DNA from: Pseudotabrizicola alkalilacus
GTDB lineage: Bacteria; Pseudomonadota; Alphaproteobacteria; Rhodobacterales; Rhodobacteraceae
Direction: 5' to 3'
DNA length: 64,000 nucleotides
NCBI RefSeq assembly: GCF_003443995.1
Contig: NZ_QWEY01000018.1
Span: 1-64,000, forward strand
The notes under the pieces were generated by a model. It was not told the DNA's origin, did no database searches, and saw nothing but the letters and a program-made list of their open reading frames with translations. Every line of letters starts with the position of its first letter. The stretch's first letter is position 1. A program made the translations under genes and the position numbers. Below are positions 40,720 through 50,526 of this stretch, piece by piece.

Positions 40720-41673
40720 ATGCTGGCATTCCTCCTGCGCCGTGTGGCGGCGGCGATCGTGATGCTGCTGGTCGTGGGCACGATCATCTTTTCGCTTCTG
40801 GTGATCGTGCCCGGTGACCCCGCAGAGCTGCTGCTGTCAACGGGTGGCGGCAGCGCCACACAGGAGGCGATCCAGAATCTGCGCATCGAGATGGGGCTGG
40901 ATAAGCCCATTCTTGCCCAGTACTTCAGTTTTCTGATCAATACGGCGCAGTTCGAGTTCGGCACATCCATTGTCGATGGCTCGTCCATCGCGGATGCAAT
41001 CGCGCTGCGCCTGCCCCGCACCCTGGAGATCATCGGCGTGGGGGCAGTGCTTGCGCTGATTGTGGCAATACCGGTGGGCACGTTGGCGGGCTTGCGCGGT
41101 GGCGGTCGTTTCGATGTCATCGCCTCCGGAGTGAACGCGCTCTTGACCTCGATCCCCGGTTTCGTGGTCGGCACGCTGTTCATCTACTTTTTCGCACAGG
41201 TTCTACGGGTGCTGCCCGCCGGGGGCTATGTCGCCTTTTCCCAAGACCCTGCGCAGCACCTGCAAATGCTGGTGCTGCCTGCAACCACTGTCGCACTGCA
41301 TCTGGCGACGATCATCTTTCGGATGACACGGGCAAGCGTGCTGGAAATGCGCGGGCATGACTGGGTTCGTACCGCCACAGCAAAGGGCCTGCGCCGCAGT
41401 CTGGTGGTGCGCCGCCACATCCTGCGCAACGCGCTGGGGCCGGTGATTACCGTCGTCGGTCTGCAACTGGGGATTTTGCTGGGATCAACTGTGCTGATCG
41501 AGTTTGTCTACAACTGGCCCGGACTGAGCGGAATGCTGGTCACTGCGGTCGAGCAGCGCGATTACCCGACGGTGCGCGCCATCATCCTGACGGTCGCCGC
41601 GATCTTTATCGGCATCAATCTGGTGATCGACATCCTGTATTCCTTGCTCGATCCGAGGATTCGCCTGAAATGA
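40720..41673 (+). CDS. Dipeptide-type ABC permease (DppB type)
   Basis: This 317-residue inner-membrane protein has the DppB N terminus MLAFLLRRVAAAIVMLLVVG, VIVPGDPAE, the periplasmic loop GLDKPILAQYFSFL, and the EAA loop ATAKGLRRSLVVRRHILRNA followed by ELTW-type spans. ATG 40720 follows GGGGCGGCAG and matches the family start. The frame is open from 40687. It forms a heterodimer with the permease half of the next gene, which it overlaps by four bases (ATGA). Confidence 0.87.
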   Translation: MLAFLLRRVAAAIVMLLVVGTIIFSLLVIVPGDPAELLLSTGGGSATQEAIQNLRIEMGLDKPILAQYFSFLINTAQFEFGTSIVDGSSIADAIALRLPRTLEIIGVGAVLALIVAIPVGTLAGLRGGGRFDVIASGVNALLTSIPGFVVGTLFIYFFAQVLRVLPAGGYVAFSQDPAQHLQMLVLPATTVALHLATIIFRMTRASVLEMRGHDWVRTATAKGLRRSLVVRRHILRNALGPVITVVGLQLGILLGSTVLIEFVYNWPGLSGMLVTAVEQRDYPTVRAIILTVAAIFIGINLVIDILYSLLDPRIRLK

Positions 41674-43604
41674 CCGCAATCCCTGTCCCGAAAAAAACCC
41701 GCCTGTTGCCTGCCATTCCCCGGCGCATGATCCTGCCCAGCATTCTGCTGGCGGCGCTGATCCTTATTCCCTTTGCCGCTCCGCTGATTACTGGCGCAGA
41801 TCCGGTCCAGATCTCGGTTCGTGACCGGCTGGCACTGCCAAGCTGGGAGCATTGGCTGGGGCAGGATGAATTCGGGCGCGACCGGCTGGCACGGGTGCTC
41901 TATGGCGGGCAGGTATCGCTGACCGTGGCCTTTGTGGCCACCACGCTGGCCTGCATCTTTGGCACGCTGCTGGGTCTGATTGGCGCCTATTTCCGCGGGC
42001 CTTTCGAGTTCGTCACGACGCGCCTGTCGGATGTGGTGCTGTGCTTTCCGCCGATCTTGCTGGCGCTGCTGGTGGTGACGCTGTTCGGCCCCGGCGCGGG
42101 AACCTTGGTGGCCGTACTGTCCGTTCTGTACTTTCCGTCTTTTGCCCGGATCGCCTTTTCCGAGGCGCTGCGCGTCTCGTCGCTGGACTTTGTCGAAGCG
42201 TCGCGCGCTTTGGGCACCCCGTCGCACCGGATTGTGCTGGGCACCATTCTGCCCAACATCGCAGGTCCGGTCTCGGTGCAATACTCGCTGACCGCCGCCG
42301 CCGCGATCACCATCGAAAGCGGGCTGTCCTTTCTCGGGCTGGGTGTGGTGCCGCCTGCCCCGTCCTGGGGTCAGATGATCCGGGGCGCGCGGCAGTTCAT
42401 GAACCAGGATCCGCTGGGCATCCTGATCCCCTGCGTGGCGCTGATATTGACCATCTACGCCATCAACTTCTTCTGCGACCGGCTGCGCGACACATTGGAC
42501 CCGAAGGGGGCGTTGGGCGGTGGCAAGGATGAAACCTCGGTGCCGGTAGCGGCGCGTGTAACCCCGTCAGATGAGACGGCAGATGTGGTCGCCTCGATCC
42601 GCGGTCTGCGGTTGCAACTGATGAGCCCCGGCGGGCCGGTTGATGTGATCCAGGACGTGTCACTGACCCTGCGGGCGAACCAATGCACGGCCCTTGTCGG
42701 CGAAAGCGGCTCGGGAAAATCCCTGTCTTCGCTGGCGCTGATGGGCCTGTTGCCCGGTGCGATCCATCAGGCCGGCGGGGCGCTGCGCTTGCGCCGCAAA
42801 TCGGGCCAGATGGTCGATCTTGGCACTTTGACTGCCAAAGAACTGGAAGACGTGCGCGGCAATGATGTGGCGATGATCTTTCAGGAACCGATGACCTCGC
42901 TGAACCCGATCCACAAGGTTGGCGCCCAGATGGTCGAGGCGATCCTGTCACACCGCCCGATGCCCTATGCTGACGCCCGCACCCGCGCCATCGACCTGCT
43001 GGAGCTGGTCGGCATCAACGAACCGGCCCGGCGGTTTGACGGCTACCCGCATGAGATGTCGGGCGGCATGCGCCAGCGTGTGATGATCGCCATGGCGCTG
43101 ACCTGCGAGCCGCGCCTGTTGATTGCAGACGAACCCACCACCGCGCTGGATGTGACCATTCAGGCCGAGATCATCGAATTGCTGCAGCGCCTGCGGACCG
43201 AATATGCAGATGGCCTGAGCCTGCTGTTCATCAGCCACAACCTTGGCATCGTGTCCGAAATCGCCGACCGCGTGGCGGTAATGTATTCGGGTCAGGTGGT
43301 CGAGGAAGGCCCGGTGTCGCAGGTGCTGAACTCCCCGCATCACCCCTATACGGTGGCGCTGCTGGAAAGCATGCCCTCGTCCCATGAAGAACTGCACTCG
43401 GCGCGGGGTGACCGGCTGCGCGCGATCAGCGGCACCCCGCCGCTGCCGGATGCCCGCCCCTCCGGCTGTGCTTTCCGTGACCGCTGCCCGATTGCGATCC
43501 CGTCTTGTGCCGATGCCCCGCCGCCGCTGTTCAACAGCGCCGATGGCGACCGTCAGGTGCGGTGCTTCCGGGCGCCCGAAGCCGGATCGGAGGCCGCCCG
43601 ATGA
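41670..43604 (+). CDS. Fused dipeptide-type permease (DppC) and ATPase (DppD)
   Basis: This 644-residue protein joins a DppC-type permease (residues 1 to about 290, with [40 protein letters not shown] and [15 protein letters not shown]) to an ATPase (from about 305). The ATPase part has Walker A GESGSGKS near 344, Q-loop [10 protein letters not shown], signature MSGGMRQR near 463 and Walker [10 protein letters not shown]. The C-terminal Cys-rich oligopeptide domain is [15 protein letters not shown]. The two parts are continuous in frame through a linker of about 25 residues, so this is a real fusion, not a missed stop. The stop overlaps the next start (ATGA). Confidence 0.88.
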   Translation: MTAIPVPKKTRLLPAIPRRMILPSILLAALILIPFAAPLITGADPVQISVRDRLALPSWEHWLGQDEFGRDRLARVLYGGQVSLTVAFVATTLACIFGTLLGLIGAYFRGPFEFVTTRLSDVVLCFPPILLALLVVTLFGPGAGTLVAVLSVLYFPSFARIAFSEALRVSSLDFVEASRALGTPSHRIVLGTILPNIAGPVSVQYSLTAAAAITIESGLSFLGLGVVPPAPSWGQMIRGARQFMNQDPLGILIPCVALILTIYAINFFCDRLRDTLDPKGALGGGKDETSVPVAARVTPSDETADVVASIRGLRLQLMSPGGPVDVIQDVSLTLRANQCTALVGESGSGKSLSSLALMGLLPGAIHQAGGALRLRRKSGQMVDLGTLTAKELEDVRGNDVAMIFQEPMTSLNPIHKVGAQMVEAILSHRPMPYADARTRAIDLLELVGINEPARRFDGYPHEMSGGMRQRVMIAMALTCEPRLLIADEPTTALDVTIQAEIIELLQRLRTEYADGLSLLFISHNLGIVSEIADRVAVMYSGQVVEEGPVSQVLNSPHHPYTVALLESMPSSHEELHSARGDRLRAISGTPPLPDARPSGCAFRDRCPIAIPSCADAPPPLFNSADGDRQVRCFRAPEAGSEAAR

Positions 43605-44563
43605 CCCCGCTGCTGGAGGTTCAGAACCTGAGCAAAAGCTATCCCGTCGGCCGCAAGGGGCTGTTCGGCAAGCGGATGATGCAGGTCTTGCGCGAGGTCA
43701 GCCTTTCGGTGCAGCCGGGCGAGGTTCTGGGGCTGGTCGGGGAAAGCGGATCGGGCAAAAGCACCATCGGCAAGGCGGTGCTGCGCCTGATCGAGGCGGA
43801 TAGCGGCACGGTCCGGTTTGACGGGCAGGATCTTTCCACCATCTCTCACGCCGATCTGCGCCGCCTGCGCAAGGATATGCAGATCATCTTTCAAGACCCA
43901 TACGCCAGTCTTGATCCGCGCAAGACCATTCGCGCCGTGTTGTCCGAAGCTTTGGACACCCACAAGCTACACATGGGCACTGCCCGCGCCGACAGGCTGA
44001 CCGAACTGATGACCATGGTCGGTCTGAGCCCGGCGTTTCTGGACCGCCGCCCACATGAGTTTTCCGGCGGCCAGCGACAGCGCATCGGCATTGCCCGCGC
44101 TTTGGCGGTCGAGCCCAAATTCATTGTCTGCGACGAGGCGGTCTCGGCGCTGGATGTTTCGATTCAGGCGCAGGTGCTGAACTTGCTGGCCGATTTGCGC
44201 GCCATGACCGGAATCTCGTTGCTGTTCATCAGCCATGATCTGTCGGTGGTGCGCTATATCTCGGACCGGGTGATGGTGCTGTATCTGGGCAAGGTGATGG
44301 AGGTGGGGCCTGCCGACCAGATCCACTTTGCCCCCAGACACCCCTATACCGCTGCGCTGATTTCGGCGGAGCCCAGCCTAAAGCATGAAAGCAATCGTAT
44401 CCGGCTGACGGGCGAGATTCCTTCGCCGCTTACGCCCCCCTCTGGCTGTGTGTTCCGCAGCCGCTGCCCCTATGCGCTGCCTGCCTGCGCCGAAACAGTG
44501 CCGCCCCTGCGCGACATGGGCGAAGGCCGCCTGAAGGCCTGCATCCGAGACGACATTCTTTAA
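43601..44563 (+). CDS. Dipeptide-type ABC ATPase (DppF type)
   Basis: This 320-residue ATPase starts LEVQNLSKSYPVGRKGLFGK and has Walker [11 protein letters not shown]-loop FQDPYASLDPR, signature FSGGQRQR, Walker B FIVCDEAVSALD and H-loop SHDLSVVRY. A Cys-rich tail GCVFRSRCPYALPAC is typical of DppF/OppF and may hold an Fe-S cluster. It works as a heterodimer with the ATPase half of the preceding fusion. The early start at 43505 inside the upstream gene is not used. Confidence 0.88.
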   Translation: MTPLLEVQNLSKSYPVGRKGLFGKRMMQVLREVSLSVQPGEVLGLVGESGSGKSTIGKAVLRLIEADSGTVRFDGQDLSTISHADLRRLRKDMQIIFQDPYASLDPRKTIRAVLSEALDTHKLHMGTARADRLTELMTMVGLSPAFLDRRPHEFSGGQRQRIGIARALAVEPKFIVCDEAVSALDVSIQAQVLNLLADLRAMTGISLLFISHDLSVVRYISDRVMVLYLGKVMEVGPADQIHFAPRHPYTAALISAEPSLKHESNRIRLTGEIPSPLTPPSGCVFRSRCPYALPACAETVPPLRDMGEGRLKACIRDDIL

Positions 44564-44575
44564 GGAAATACACTG

Positions 44576-45388
44576 ATGATGACCGACAAGATCAAGATCG
44601 CCGAACTGACCAGCGAAGAAGCGCGTCAGTATCTGAACAAGGATGCCGTGATCCTGCTGCCAATGGGCTCGCTGGAGGATCAGGGCACGCACGCGCCGAT
44701 GGGCGACTATCTGGCTGCCGAATGTGTGGCGCTGGACATCGCCCGCGCCGCGCGTGCCGAAGGTGTGCCAACCTTCATCGCGCCGGTCATCCCATTTGGT
44801 GGGGCCGACTATTTCGGCTCGTCGCACGGTGGTATTGCCATCAGTCAGGCCACACTTGCCGCTTTGCTCGACGACATGTTTGCCAGCCTCGCGCGGCATG
44901 GTCTGACCAAGATCCTTGTCATTAACGGGCATGGCGGCAATGTCGGGCCAATCAATGATGTGTCGCTGAAGTGGCGGCAAAAAAACGGGATGTTCGTGGC
45001 GTCGATGTACCTTTGGCAGATCAGCTATGAGCTGCTCAAAGACATTCTCGGCCCCGAACAGGCGGCGAAATCCTCAGGCCACGGCGGCGACCCGCTGACC
45101 TCGATCGGGTTGCATTATTACCCGGAAATCCTGCGCCTCGATCTGCGTCAGGCCCCCCCGAAGGGCCAGAAGGCCATGGGCGTAGAGGTGGCCGGGTTTG
45201 CCGCGATCAAATACGACGGCGCGCGTCTGCAAGCCCCCATCGAAGCGATCGAAAGCGCGCCACACGGCGTCTGGGGCGGCGATCCCGTGCACTGCTCGGC
45301 CGAAACCGGCAAGGCCCTGAGCGACCGCCTCGTCAAGATCGGTGCCGGCTTCATCCGCGATCACGTCGCCAAAGGCTTTGCGGCTTGA
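44576..45388 (+). CDS. Creatininase-family amidohydrolase
   Basis: This 270-residue protein is of the creatininase/MftE-like family. The first metal-binding segment reads LPMGSLEDQGTHAPMGDYL where creatininase has GALEQHGHHMCMNVD, so the residue aligned with the ligand His36 is Gln and the Asp is shifted by one. NGHGGN (central His) and SGHGGDPLTS are present. Family members open cyclic amides or act on formamides and peptides with two metals. This belongs to a variant subgroup whose reaction I cannot name. It is 12 bases after the ABC ATPase, so it probably acts on the imported compound in the cytoplasm. Confidence 0.75.
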   Translation: MMTDKIKIAELTSEEARQYLNKDAVILLPMGSLEDQGTHAPMGDYLAAECVALDIARAARAEGVPTFIAPVIPFGGADYFGSSHGGIAISQATLAALLDDMFASLARHGLTKILVINGHGGNVGPINDVSLKWRQKNGMFVASMYLWQISYELLKDILGPEQAAKSSGHGGDPLTSIGLHYYPEILRLDLRQAPPKGQKAMGVEVAGFAAIKYDGARLQAPIEAIESAPHGVWGGDPVHCSAETGKALSDRLVKIGAGFIRDHVAKGFAA

Positions 45389-45452
45389 CGCATCCACAAA
45401 GCGCAGGGGCGGCACGTGTGCCGCCCCTGACGGCATCGCAAAGAAGACGGAC

Positions 45453-48314
45453 ATGACCCTTTACCCGGATTTCCTGAATGCCTTGCGCAACGCCGGTTTC
45501 GAAGGGGATCTGTCCGATGCGATGTCAGACCGGATGGTGCTGGCCACCGACAATTCAATCTATCAGGTGCTGGCGCAGGCCGTTGCCTTTCCCCGCAGCA
45601 CGGCGGATCTGCAGCGCATTGCCCGGCTGCTGACAGATCCCCGCTTTGGCCAGATCGTCCTGCGCCCGCGCGGTGGCGGCACCGGCACCAACGGGCAATC
45701 CCTTGGTGCGGGGCTGGTGGTCGATTGCTCACGCCACATGACCGGGATACTCGAAATCAATGCGGCCGAGCGTTGGGTGCGGGTGCAACCCGGCGTCATC
45801 AAGGATCACCTGAACGCGGCCCTTGCCCCCTATGGCCTGTTCTTTGCGCCAGAGCTTTCCACCTCGTCCCGTGCCACCATTGGCGGGATGATTTCCACCG
45901 ATGCCTGTGGTCAAGGGTCGTGCATGTATGGCAAGACCAGTGATCATGTACTGGCTGTGACCGCTGTTCTGCCCGGCGGCGAAGTCATGCACACCGGCGC
46001 GCACCCGCCCGAAGCACTGCCCGGAATGCCGGGGCATGCGGGCGAGATTATGCGGGCCCTGCACCGGATCGCCACAGATCAGGCTGATCTGATTGCAGAG
46101 CGTTTTCCAAAGATGAACCGCAGCCTGACAGGTTATGATCTGGCTCATATCCGCCGCCCGGATGGCCGGATTGATGCGGGCGCGGTGATCTGCGGGGCTG
46201 AGGGCACGTTGGCATTGATTGCCGAAGCCCGGCTGAACGTGCTGCCCATCCCGAAACTGTCGGCGCTGGTGAACATCTTTTACGATGACTTTCAGTCGGC
46301 GCTGCGCGATGCCCGTGTGCTGGCGACCATGGGGGCCACATCGGTCGAAACGATTGATAGCCGTGTTCTGGGGCTGGCCCGTGCGGATGTGATCTGGCGC
46401 GATGTGGCGGCATTCTTCCCCGACACCGATGCCAAGGGTGTCACGCTGGTCGAACTCACCGGCGAAAGTCAGGCACAGATTGACGCGGCCATCGCCCGTC
46501 TGCAGGCCGAGCTTGCCAACCGGATCAACGGGCGGCGCGGTCATTCGCTGGCGCTCGGGGATGCGGTCGGGCGGATATGGGCGATGCGGAAGAAAGCCGT
46601 GGGCTTGCTGGGCAAAGCCGCCGGGCCCAAACGCCCCCTGCCCTTTGTCGAAGATTGCGCCGTTCCGCCCGAAGAACTTGAAGCCTTCATCGCAGGGTTT
46701 CGCGCCATTCTGGATGCCGAGGGGCTGGACTACGGCATGTTCGGCCATGTCGATGCCGGGGTCTTGCACGTCCGCCCGGCGCTCGATCTGACCGACCCTG
46801 CACAAGAGCCGTTGATCCGAAAGATCACCGAGGCTGTGCAAACCCTGGCCCGCAAGCATGGCGGCCTTTTGTGGGGCGAACACGGCAAAGGGGTTCGTTC
46901 AGAATTTGTGCCCGCTGTATTCGGCCCGCTGTATCCGTTTCTGCAAGAGATCAAGCGCGCTTTTGATCCGGGCAACCAGATGAACCCCGGCAAGATTGCA
47001 ACCCCGGATCAATCGCCGCTGATGCAGATCGACGGTGTGGCGCTGCGGGGGCAGGCAGACCGCCAGATCGCCCCCGCCACCCGCGCTGCCTTTGCTCCGG
47101 CGCTGGCGTGCAATGGCAACGGCGCCTGCTTTGCCCAATCTGCTGCCGAAATAATGTGCCCCTCCTACAAGGCCACCGGCGACCGGCGGCATTCGCCCAA
47201 GGGCCGCGCCGGTCTGGTGCGCGAATGGTTGCGTCAGGGCGGGCCAGAGGGGCGCGCGGATCCGCAATTCGAGGCAGAGGTGAAAACGGCGCTGGATGGC
47301 TGCCTGTCCTGCCGCGCCTGTGCGAGAGGGTGCCCGGCGCAGGTGGATGTGCCCGCGTTCCGCGTCAAATTCATGGAAAGCTGGTTTCGCCGCCACCGCC
47401 GCCCGCCTTCAGATCACGCGCTGGCGGCACTGGAGCCGCTGCTTCCGCTCGGAGAGCGGTTGCGACCGTTGTTCAATCTGGCGGTCACCGGGCCGGGCGC
47501 GGCGCTGATGCGGCGGTTGGGCCTGCACCATCTGCCGGTGATGCCTGCGCTGAACCTGCGGCGGGCGCTGGCGCAACGTGGTATCCGCACCGTCGGCGCC
47601 ACATTGCCCGATCCTGCGACCAGCGTTGTGATCGTGCCCGACGCCTTTACCCGGTTCTTCGAGCCGCAGTTAGTGCTGGATATGGCAGATCTGGTCACCA
47701 TGCTGGGGTTTCAGCCGTGGATCGCCCGATATCATCCAAGCGGCAAGCCGCTGCATGTGCTGGGTCGTCTTTCGGCGTTTCGCCGCACCGCGAGGCGGCA
47801 AAAGGACTATCTTGACCGGCTTTCAGCCAGCGGCCTGACTCTCGTCGGGATAGAACCTGCCGTCACGCTGAGCTACGGCGACGACTATCACGAGGCTTTG
47901 GGCACCCCCGGCCCGCAGGTGCTGCTGCCGCAGGAGTGGCTGGCCGGTATCGCGGACCGGATCCCGCAACTCCCGGCAAATCGGCAGCGGGCAACCTTGT
48001 TGCCCCATTGCACAGAAGCCACCCTGCGCCCCGGCACGGGCGAGTTCTGGGCAGACATCTTTGCCAGGGCCGGCGTTACGGTCAGCCTGCCAAAAACTGG
48101 CTGTTGCGGCATGGCGGGCACCTGGGGGCACGAGGTGCGGAATGAGGCGGTCTCATCGAAGATTTTTGCGCAAAACTGGGCCGGGCATGTCACCGGCACA
48201 GATCAGATCATTTTGGCCACCGGCTTTTCCTGTCGCTGTCAGACGGCCCTGCGCGCGGGCGTTCAGATCACCCATCCGATCACGCTGCTGAAAACCTGTC
48301 TGTCCCCGAGCTGA
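45453..48314 (+). CDS. ydiJ: YdiJ-type FAD/Fe-S D-2-hydroxyacid dehydrogenase
   Basis: This 953-residue protein joins an FAD_binding_4 domain (RPRGGGTGTNGQSLGAGLVV, VQPGVIKDHLNAALAPYGLF, STDACGQGSCMYGKTSDHVL) to a C-terminal FAD-oxidase domain (FGHVDAGVLHVRPALDL, GEHGKGVRSEF). Next come a ferredoxin-like region with Cys sets (CNGNGACF, MCPSYKATGDRRHSPKGRA, CLSCRACARGCP) and a GlpC-like CCG domain (HCTEATLRPGT, KTGCCGMAGTWGHE). YdiJ-like proteins oxidise D-2-hydroxyacids such as D-2-hydroxyglutarate and pass electrons to the respiratory chain. ATG 45453 matches the family N terminus. It ends the dipeptide-type operon and stops 18 bases from a convergent LysR gene. Confidence 0.85.
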   Translation: MTLYPDFLNALRNAGFEGDLSDAMSDRMVLATDNSIYQVLAQAVAFPRSTADLQRIARLLTDPRFGQIVLRPRGGGTGTNGQSLGAGLVVDCSRHMTGILEINAAERWVRVQPGVIKDHLNAALAPYGLFFAPELSTSSRATIGGMISTDACGQGSCMYGKTSDHVLAVTAVLPGGEVMHTGAHPPEALPGMPGHAGEIMRALHRIATDQADLIAERFPKMNRSLTGYDLAHIRRPDGRIDAGAVICGAEGTLALIAEARLNVLPIPKLSALVNIFYDDFQSALRDARVLATMGATSVETIDSRVLGLARADVIWRDVAAFFPDTDAKGVTLVELTGESQAQIDAAIARLQAELANRINGRRGHSLALGDAVGRIWAMRKKAVGLLGKAAGPKRPLPFVEDCAVPPEELEAFIAGFRAILDAEGLDYGMFGHVDAGVLHVRPALDLTDPAQEPLIRKITEAVQTLARKHGGLLWGEHGKGVRSEFVPAVFGPLYPFLQEIKRAFDPGNQMNPGKIATPDQSPLMQIDGVALRGQADRQIAPATRAAFAPALACNGNGACFAQSAAEIMCPSYKATGDRRHSPKGRAGLVREWLRQGGPEGRADPQFEAEVKTALDGCLSCRACARGCPAQVDVPAFRVKFMESWFRRHRRPPSDHALAALEPLLPLGERLRPLFNLAVTGPGAALMRRLGLHHLPVMPALNLRRALAQRGIRTVGATLPDPATSVVIVPDAFTRFFEPQLVLDMADLVTMLGFQPWIARYHPSGKPLHVLGRLSAFRRTARRQKDYLDRLSASGLTLVGIEPAVTLSYGDDYHEALGTPGPQVLLPQEWLAGIADRIPQLPANRQRATLLPHCTEATLRPGTGEFWADIFARAGVTVSLPKTGCCGMAGTWGHEVRNEAVSSKIFAQNWAGHVTGTDQIILATGFSCRCQTALRAGVQITHPITLLKTCLSPS

Positions 48315-48332
48315 CAGCGGCACGACCCATGG

Positions 48333-49250
48333 TCAGTGCGGCAGAAACGTTACATAGCGCGGATGCGCGGCCGCCCATTCCTCGGCGGCCTGCCGGGCCA
48401 GTTGGAAAATCTGCTCGGTCTGCACTTTGCGCGCCTTGTTGACGTGAACGCAGCGGATATCCAGCGGGGCCAATCGCACCGTCGTCGGGATCTCGACCAG
48501 CATGCCGGTTGCGATGTCATTCTCCAGCGCAGCCAAAGGCACCGCAGACGCGCCGTAGCCGCAACGGACCATATCGCAGATCGTCGCCAAAGAGTTGCCG
48601 GTGTGGCGGGCACTTGGCCGCCGACGCGTTTCCTCAATCAGCTCTGCCACCGGGCCGAACAAGGGCGAAGTGTGCGGATACAGAACCAGAGGAAGTTCGC
48701 GCAGCTCATCCGGCGTCAGGGGCTGCAGGATTTCCCCCACAACATCGGGCCGGGCCGCCCAACCGACATGGTACAACACCGAAAAGCTGTTCGGAATTTG
48801 CGGCAAGCCCGCTTCGCCGGTCACAAAAGCCATATCGAGCGCACCCGATTTGACCAACGGGCGCAGATCGACGTTTCCCCCGGCATAGAAGTCTACCAGC
48901 GGGGCATCGGGCATGGCGGCGATCTTGCGCCGCAACGTGACACCCCATGTCTGGCTGACCATTGCAACCAGACCAATTGAATAACGTTTTTTTTGCTTGG
49001 CCTTCAACCGGCTGGTCAGAGTCTCGCTCAGGTTCAGGAAATTCTCGGCATATTCGGCGACTTCGTGGCCCTGTTCCGTCAGGGTAAACTCGGATTGCGA
49101 GCGATCAATCAGCTGTACGCCAAAGCTTTCTTCAAGGCCGGAAATACGCGCAGAAACAGCTGGTTGCGTAAGGCCAATATGATCGGCCACGCGCTGATAG
49201 CTTTGAAGACGGGTCAGCCAGTAAAAGGCTTCAAGCTGTTTGAAGTTCAT
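48333..49250 (-). CDS. LysR-family transcriptional regulator
   Basis: This 305-residue protein has an HTH at residues 1-62 (MNFKQLEAFYWLTRLQSYQR, GLTQPAVSARISGLEESFGV) and an effector domain (YSIGLVAMVSQTWGVTLRRK, GALDMAFVTGEAGLPQIPN, MVRCGYGASAVPLAALENDI). It is divergent from the GhrA-like gene and lies between two transporter operons that share the 20-base motif, so it is the best local candidate for the protein that reads that motif. A degenerate copy occurs in its own upstream gap (49288-49304). Confidence 0.87.
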   Translation of the reverse strand: MNFKQLEAFYWLTRLQSYQRVADHIGLTQPAVSARISGLEESFGVQLIDRSQSEFTLTEQGHEVAEYAENFLNLSETLTSRLKAKQKKRYSIGLVAMVSQTWGVTLRRKIAAMPDAPLVDFYAGGNVDLRPLVKSGALDMAFVTGEAGLPQIPNSFSVLYHVGWAARPDVVGEILQPLTPDELRELPLVLYPHTSPLFGPVAELIEETRRRPSARHTGNSLATICDMVRCGYGASAVPLAALENDIATGMLVEIPTTVRLAPLDIRCVHVNKARKVQTEQIFQLARQAAEEWAAAHPRYVTFLPH

Positions 49251-49287
49251 GGGGGAGGTCTATCGTGCATGGCCATGATTTTCACAT

Positions 49288-49304
49288 AAAAACTTTCTAT
49301 GGAC
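49288..49304 (+). promoter_or_regulatory. Degenerate copy of the shared motif
   Basis: AAAAACTTTCTATGGAC resembles the motif at 39060-39079 with one base missing (TTTCTATGGAC against TTTCGATTGGAC). It lies in the LysR/GhrA divergent gap, about 100 bases before ghrA. Weaker than the other three copies. Confidence 0.4.
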
Positions 49305-49407
49305 CAGACCAGAATTTTTGCTTTGACGCTGCCGTGCCGCGTGGGCTGAATAAAGACAACTCTCAAGCGCCTCTCTGCACGCGCGCTACAACGCCCAAGG
49401 ATACCCG

Positions 49408-50340
49408 ATGAGCATTGCCGTTTCCCTGCCCGCCAATGACAAGACCGAATGGTGGTGCAAGATGCTTCGCGATCTGATGCCGGATTGGGATATCTATCCC
49501 ATCAACCAGGTGCCCGATCCTGACTCCATCACCTATTCTGTGGTCTGGCGGCCAGCCACCGGGGCCATGACGCCGTTTCGCAATCTGAAGGCCATCGTGT
49601 CGCTGGGCGCGGGGATCGACCATGTGCTCGCGGACAAGGAACTGCCTCAGGATGTGCCGATCATCCGCACCGTGGGCACCGATCTGACACAGCGGATGAA
49701 GGAATACATCGCGCTGCATGTTCTGCGCCACCACCGCGAGTTGCCGCAGATTCAGGCCAATCAGGCTGCCCATCTGTGGGACCAGATCATCGTGCCCCCC
49801 GCGCCCGCGCGGCGTGTCGGGATCATGGGCTTGGGGAACCTTGGTGCCGCCGCCGCGCAGTTGCTGGCACAGATCGGCTTTGACGTGGTGGGATGGTCGC
49901 GCTCTGCCAAGACCATCGAAGGCGTCACAATCTATTCAGGCGACGAAGCTTTCGGCGCCTTTCTTGAAGGCACCGAAATTCTTGTCTGTCTGCTGCCACT
50001 GACCGAAAGCACATTGGGCATTCTGAACGCCGACACCTTCAACAGGCTCAAGCGCGGGGCTTGCGTCATCAACGCCGCACGTGGGTCGCATATGGTGGAC
50101 AGTGACCTGATTGATGCGCTGGGGTCTGGGCAGATCTCGGGGGCGACGCTGGATGTTTTTCATGTCGAACCGCTGCCAAAGGATCATCCGTTCTGGGACC
50201 ATCCGCGCATCACGGTGACCCCGCATGTCGCCTCGATGATCGACGCACCGACAGGCAGCAAGATCGTTGCCAAAAATATCCGCGCCTTTGAGGACGCGGG
50301 CACCGTGGCCGATCTGGCGGACGCAAAGCGGGGCTACTAG
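49408..50340 (+). CDS. ghrA: GhrA-like glyoxylate/hydroxypyruvate reductase
   Basis: This 310-residue D-2-hydroxyacid dehydrogenase of the GhrA subgroup has an N-terminal catalytic domain (VVWRPATGAM, NLKAIVSLGAGIDHVL), the NAD(P) Rossmann motif GIMGLGNLGAAAAQLLAQIG, the active-site Arg in INAARGSHMVDSDLI, Glu in DVFHVEPLP and His in TPHVASMI. It reduces glyoxylate, hydroxypyruvate or related 2-oxoacids with NADPH. It stands alone between a divergent LysR gene and a terminator hairpin. It could form a redox pair with the YdiJ-type dehydrogenase next door. Confidence 0.87.
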   Translation: MSIAVSLPANDKTEWWCKMLRDLMPDWDIYPINQVPDPDSITYSVVWRPATGAMTPFRNLKAIVSLGAGIDHVLADKELPQDVPIIRTVGTDLTQRMKEYIALHVLRHHRELPQIQANQAAHLWDQIIVPPAPARRVGIMGLGNLGAAAAQLLAQIGFDVVGWSRSAKTIEGVTIYSGDEAFGAFLEGTEILVCLLPLTESTLGILNADTFNRLKRGACVINAARGSHMVDSDLIDALGSGQISGATLDVFHVEPLPKDHPFWDHPRITVTPHVASMIDAPTGSKIVAKNIRAFEDAGTVADLADAKRGY

Positions 50341-50386
50341 GCACCCAGACCTGCAACGACCAGTATCAAAATAACGCTCCCCACCT

Positions 50387-50407
50387 CCGGCCCCTTTTTG
50401 GGGCCGG
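50387..50407 (+). terminator. Terminator-like hairpin after ghrA
   Basis: CCGGCCCC (50387-50394), loop TTTTT, GGGGCCGG (50400-50407) is a perfect 8-bp GC stem 47 bases after the ghrA stop. It is followed by CTTCTT rather than a pure T-run, so termination may be partial. Confidence 0.7.
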
Positions 50408-50507
50408 CTTCTTGCGTCTGAAAGACATTAAACAAACTTCATAGCGATTTCATTGAATTACATGATCTTCTTCACAGCCCCATCCAAAGTTTTTTTAATG
50501 CGCTTGT

Positions 50508-50526
50508 AAAAAAAATTCGATTGGAC
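50508..50526 (+). promoter_or_regulatory. Shared motif, copy 3
   Basis: AAAAAAAATTCGATTGGAC is followed by ATCCC. Bases 50516-50531 are identical to 39069-39084. It lies 243 bases before the PotABCD-like binding-protein start and points toward it, as the other copies point toward their genes. Confidence 0.6.

Noticed and set aside
45729-46883. Long antisense open frame (384 codons) under the YdiJ-type gene
   Set aside because: The sense strand encodes a complete FAD domain with conserved motifs. The antisense protein has none.
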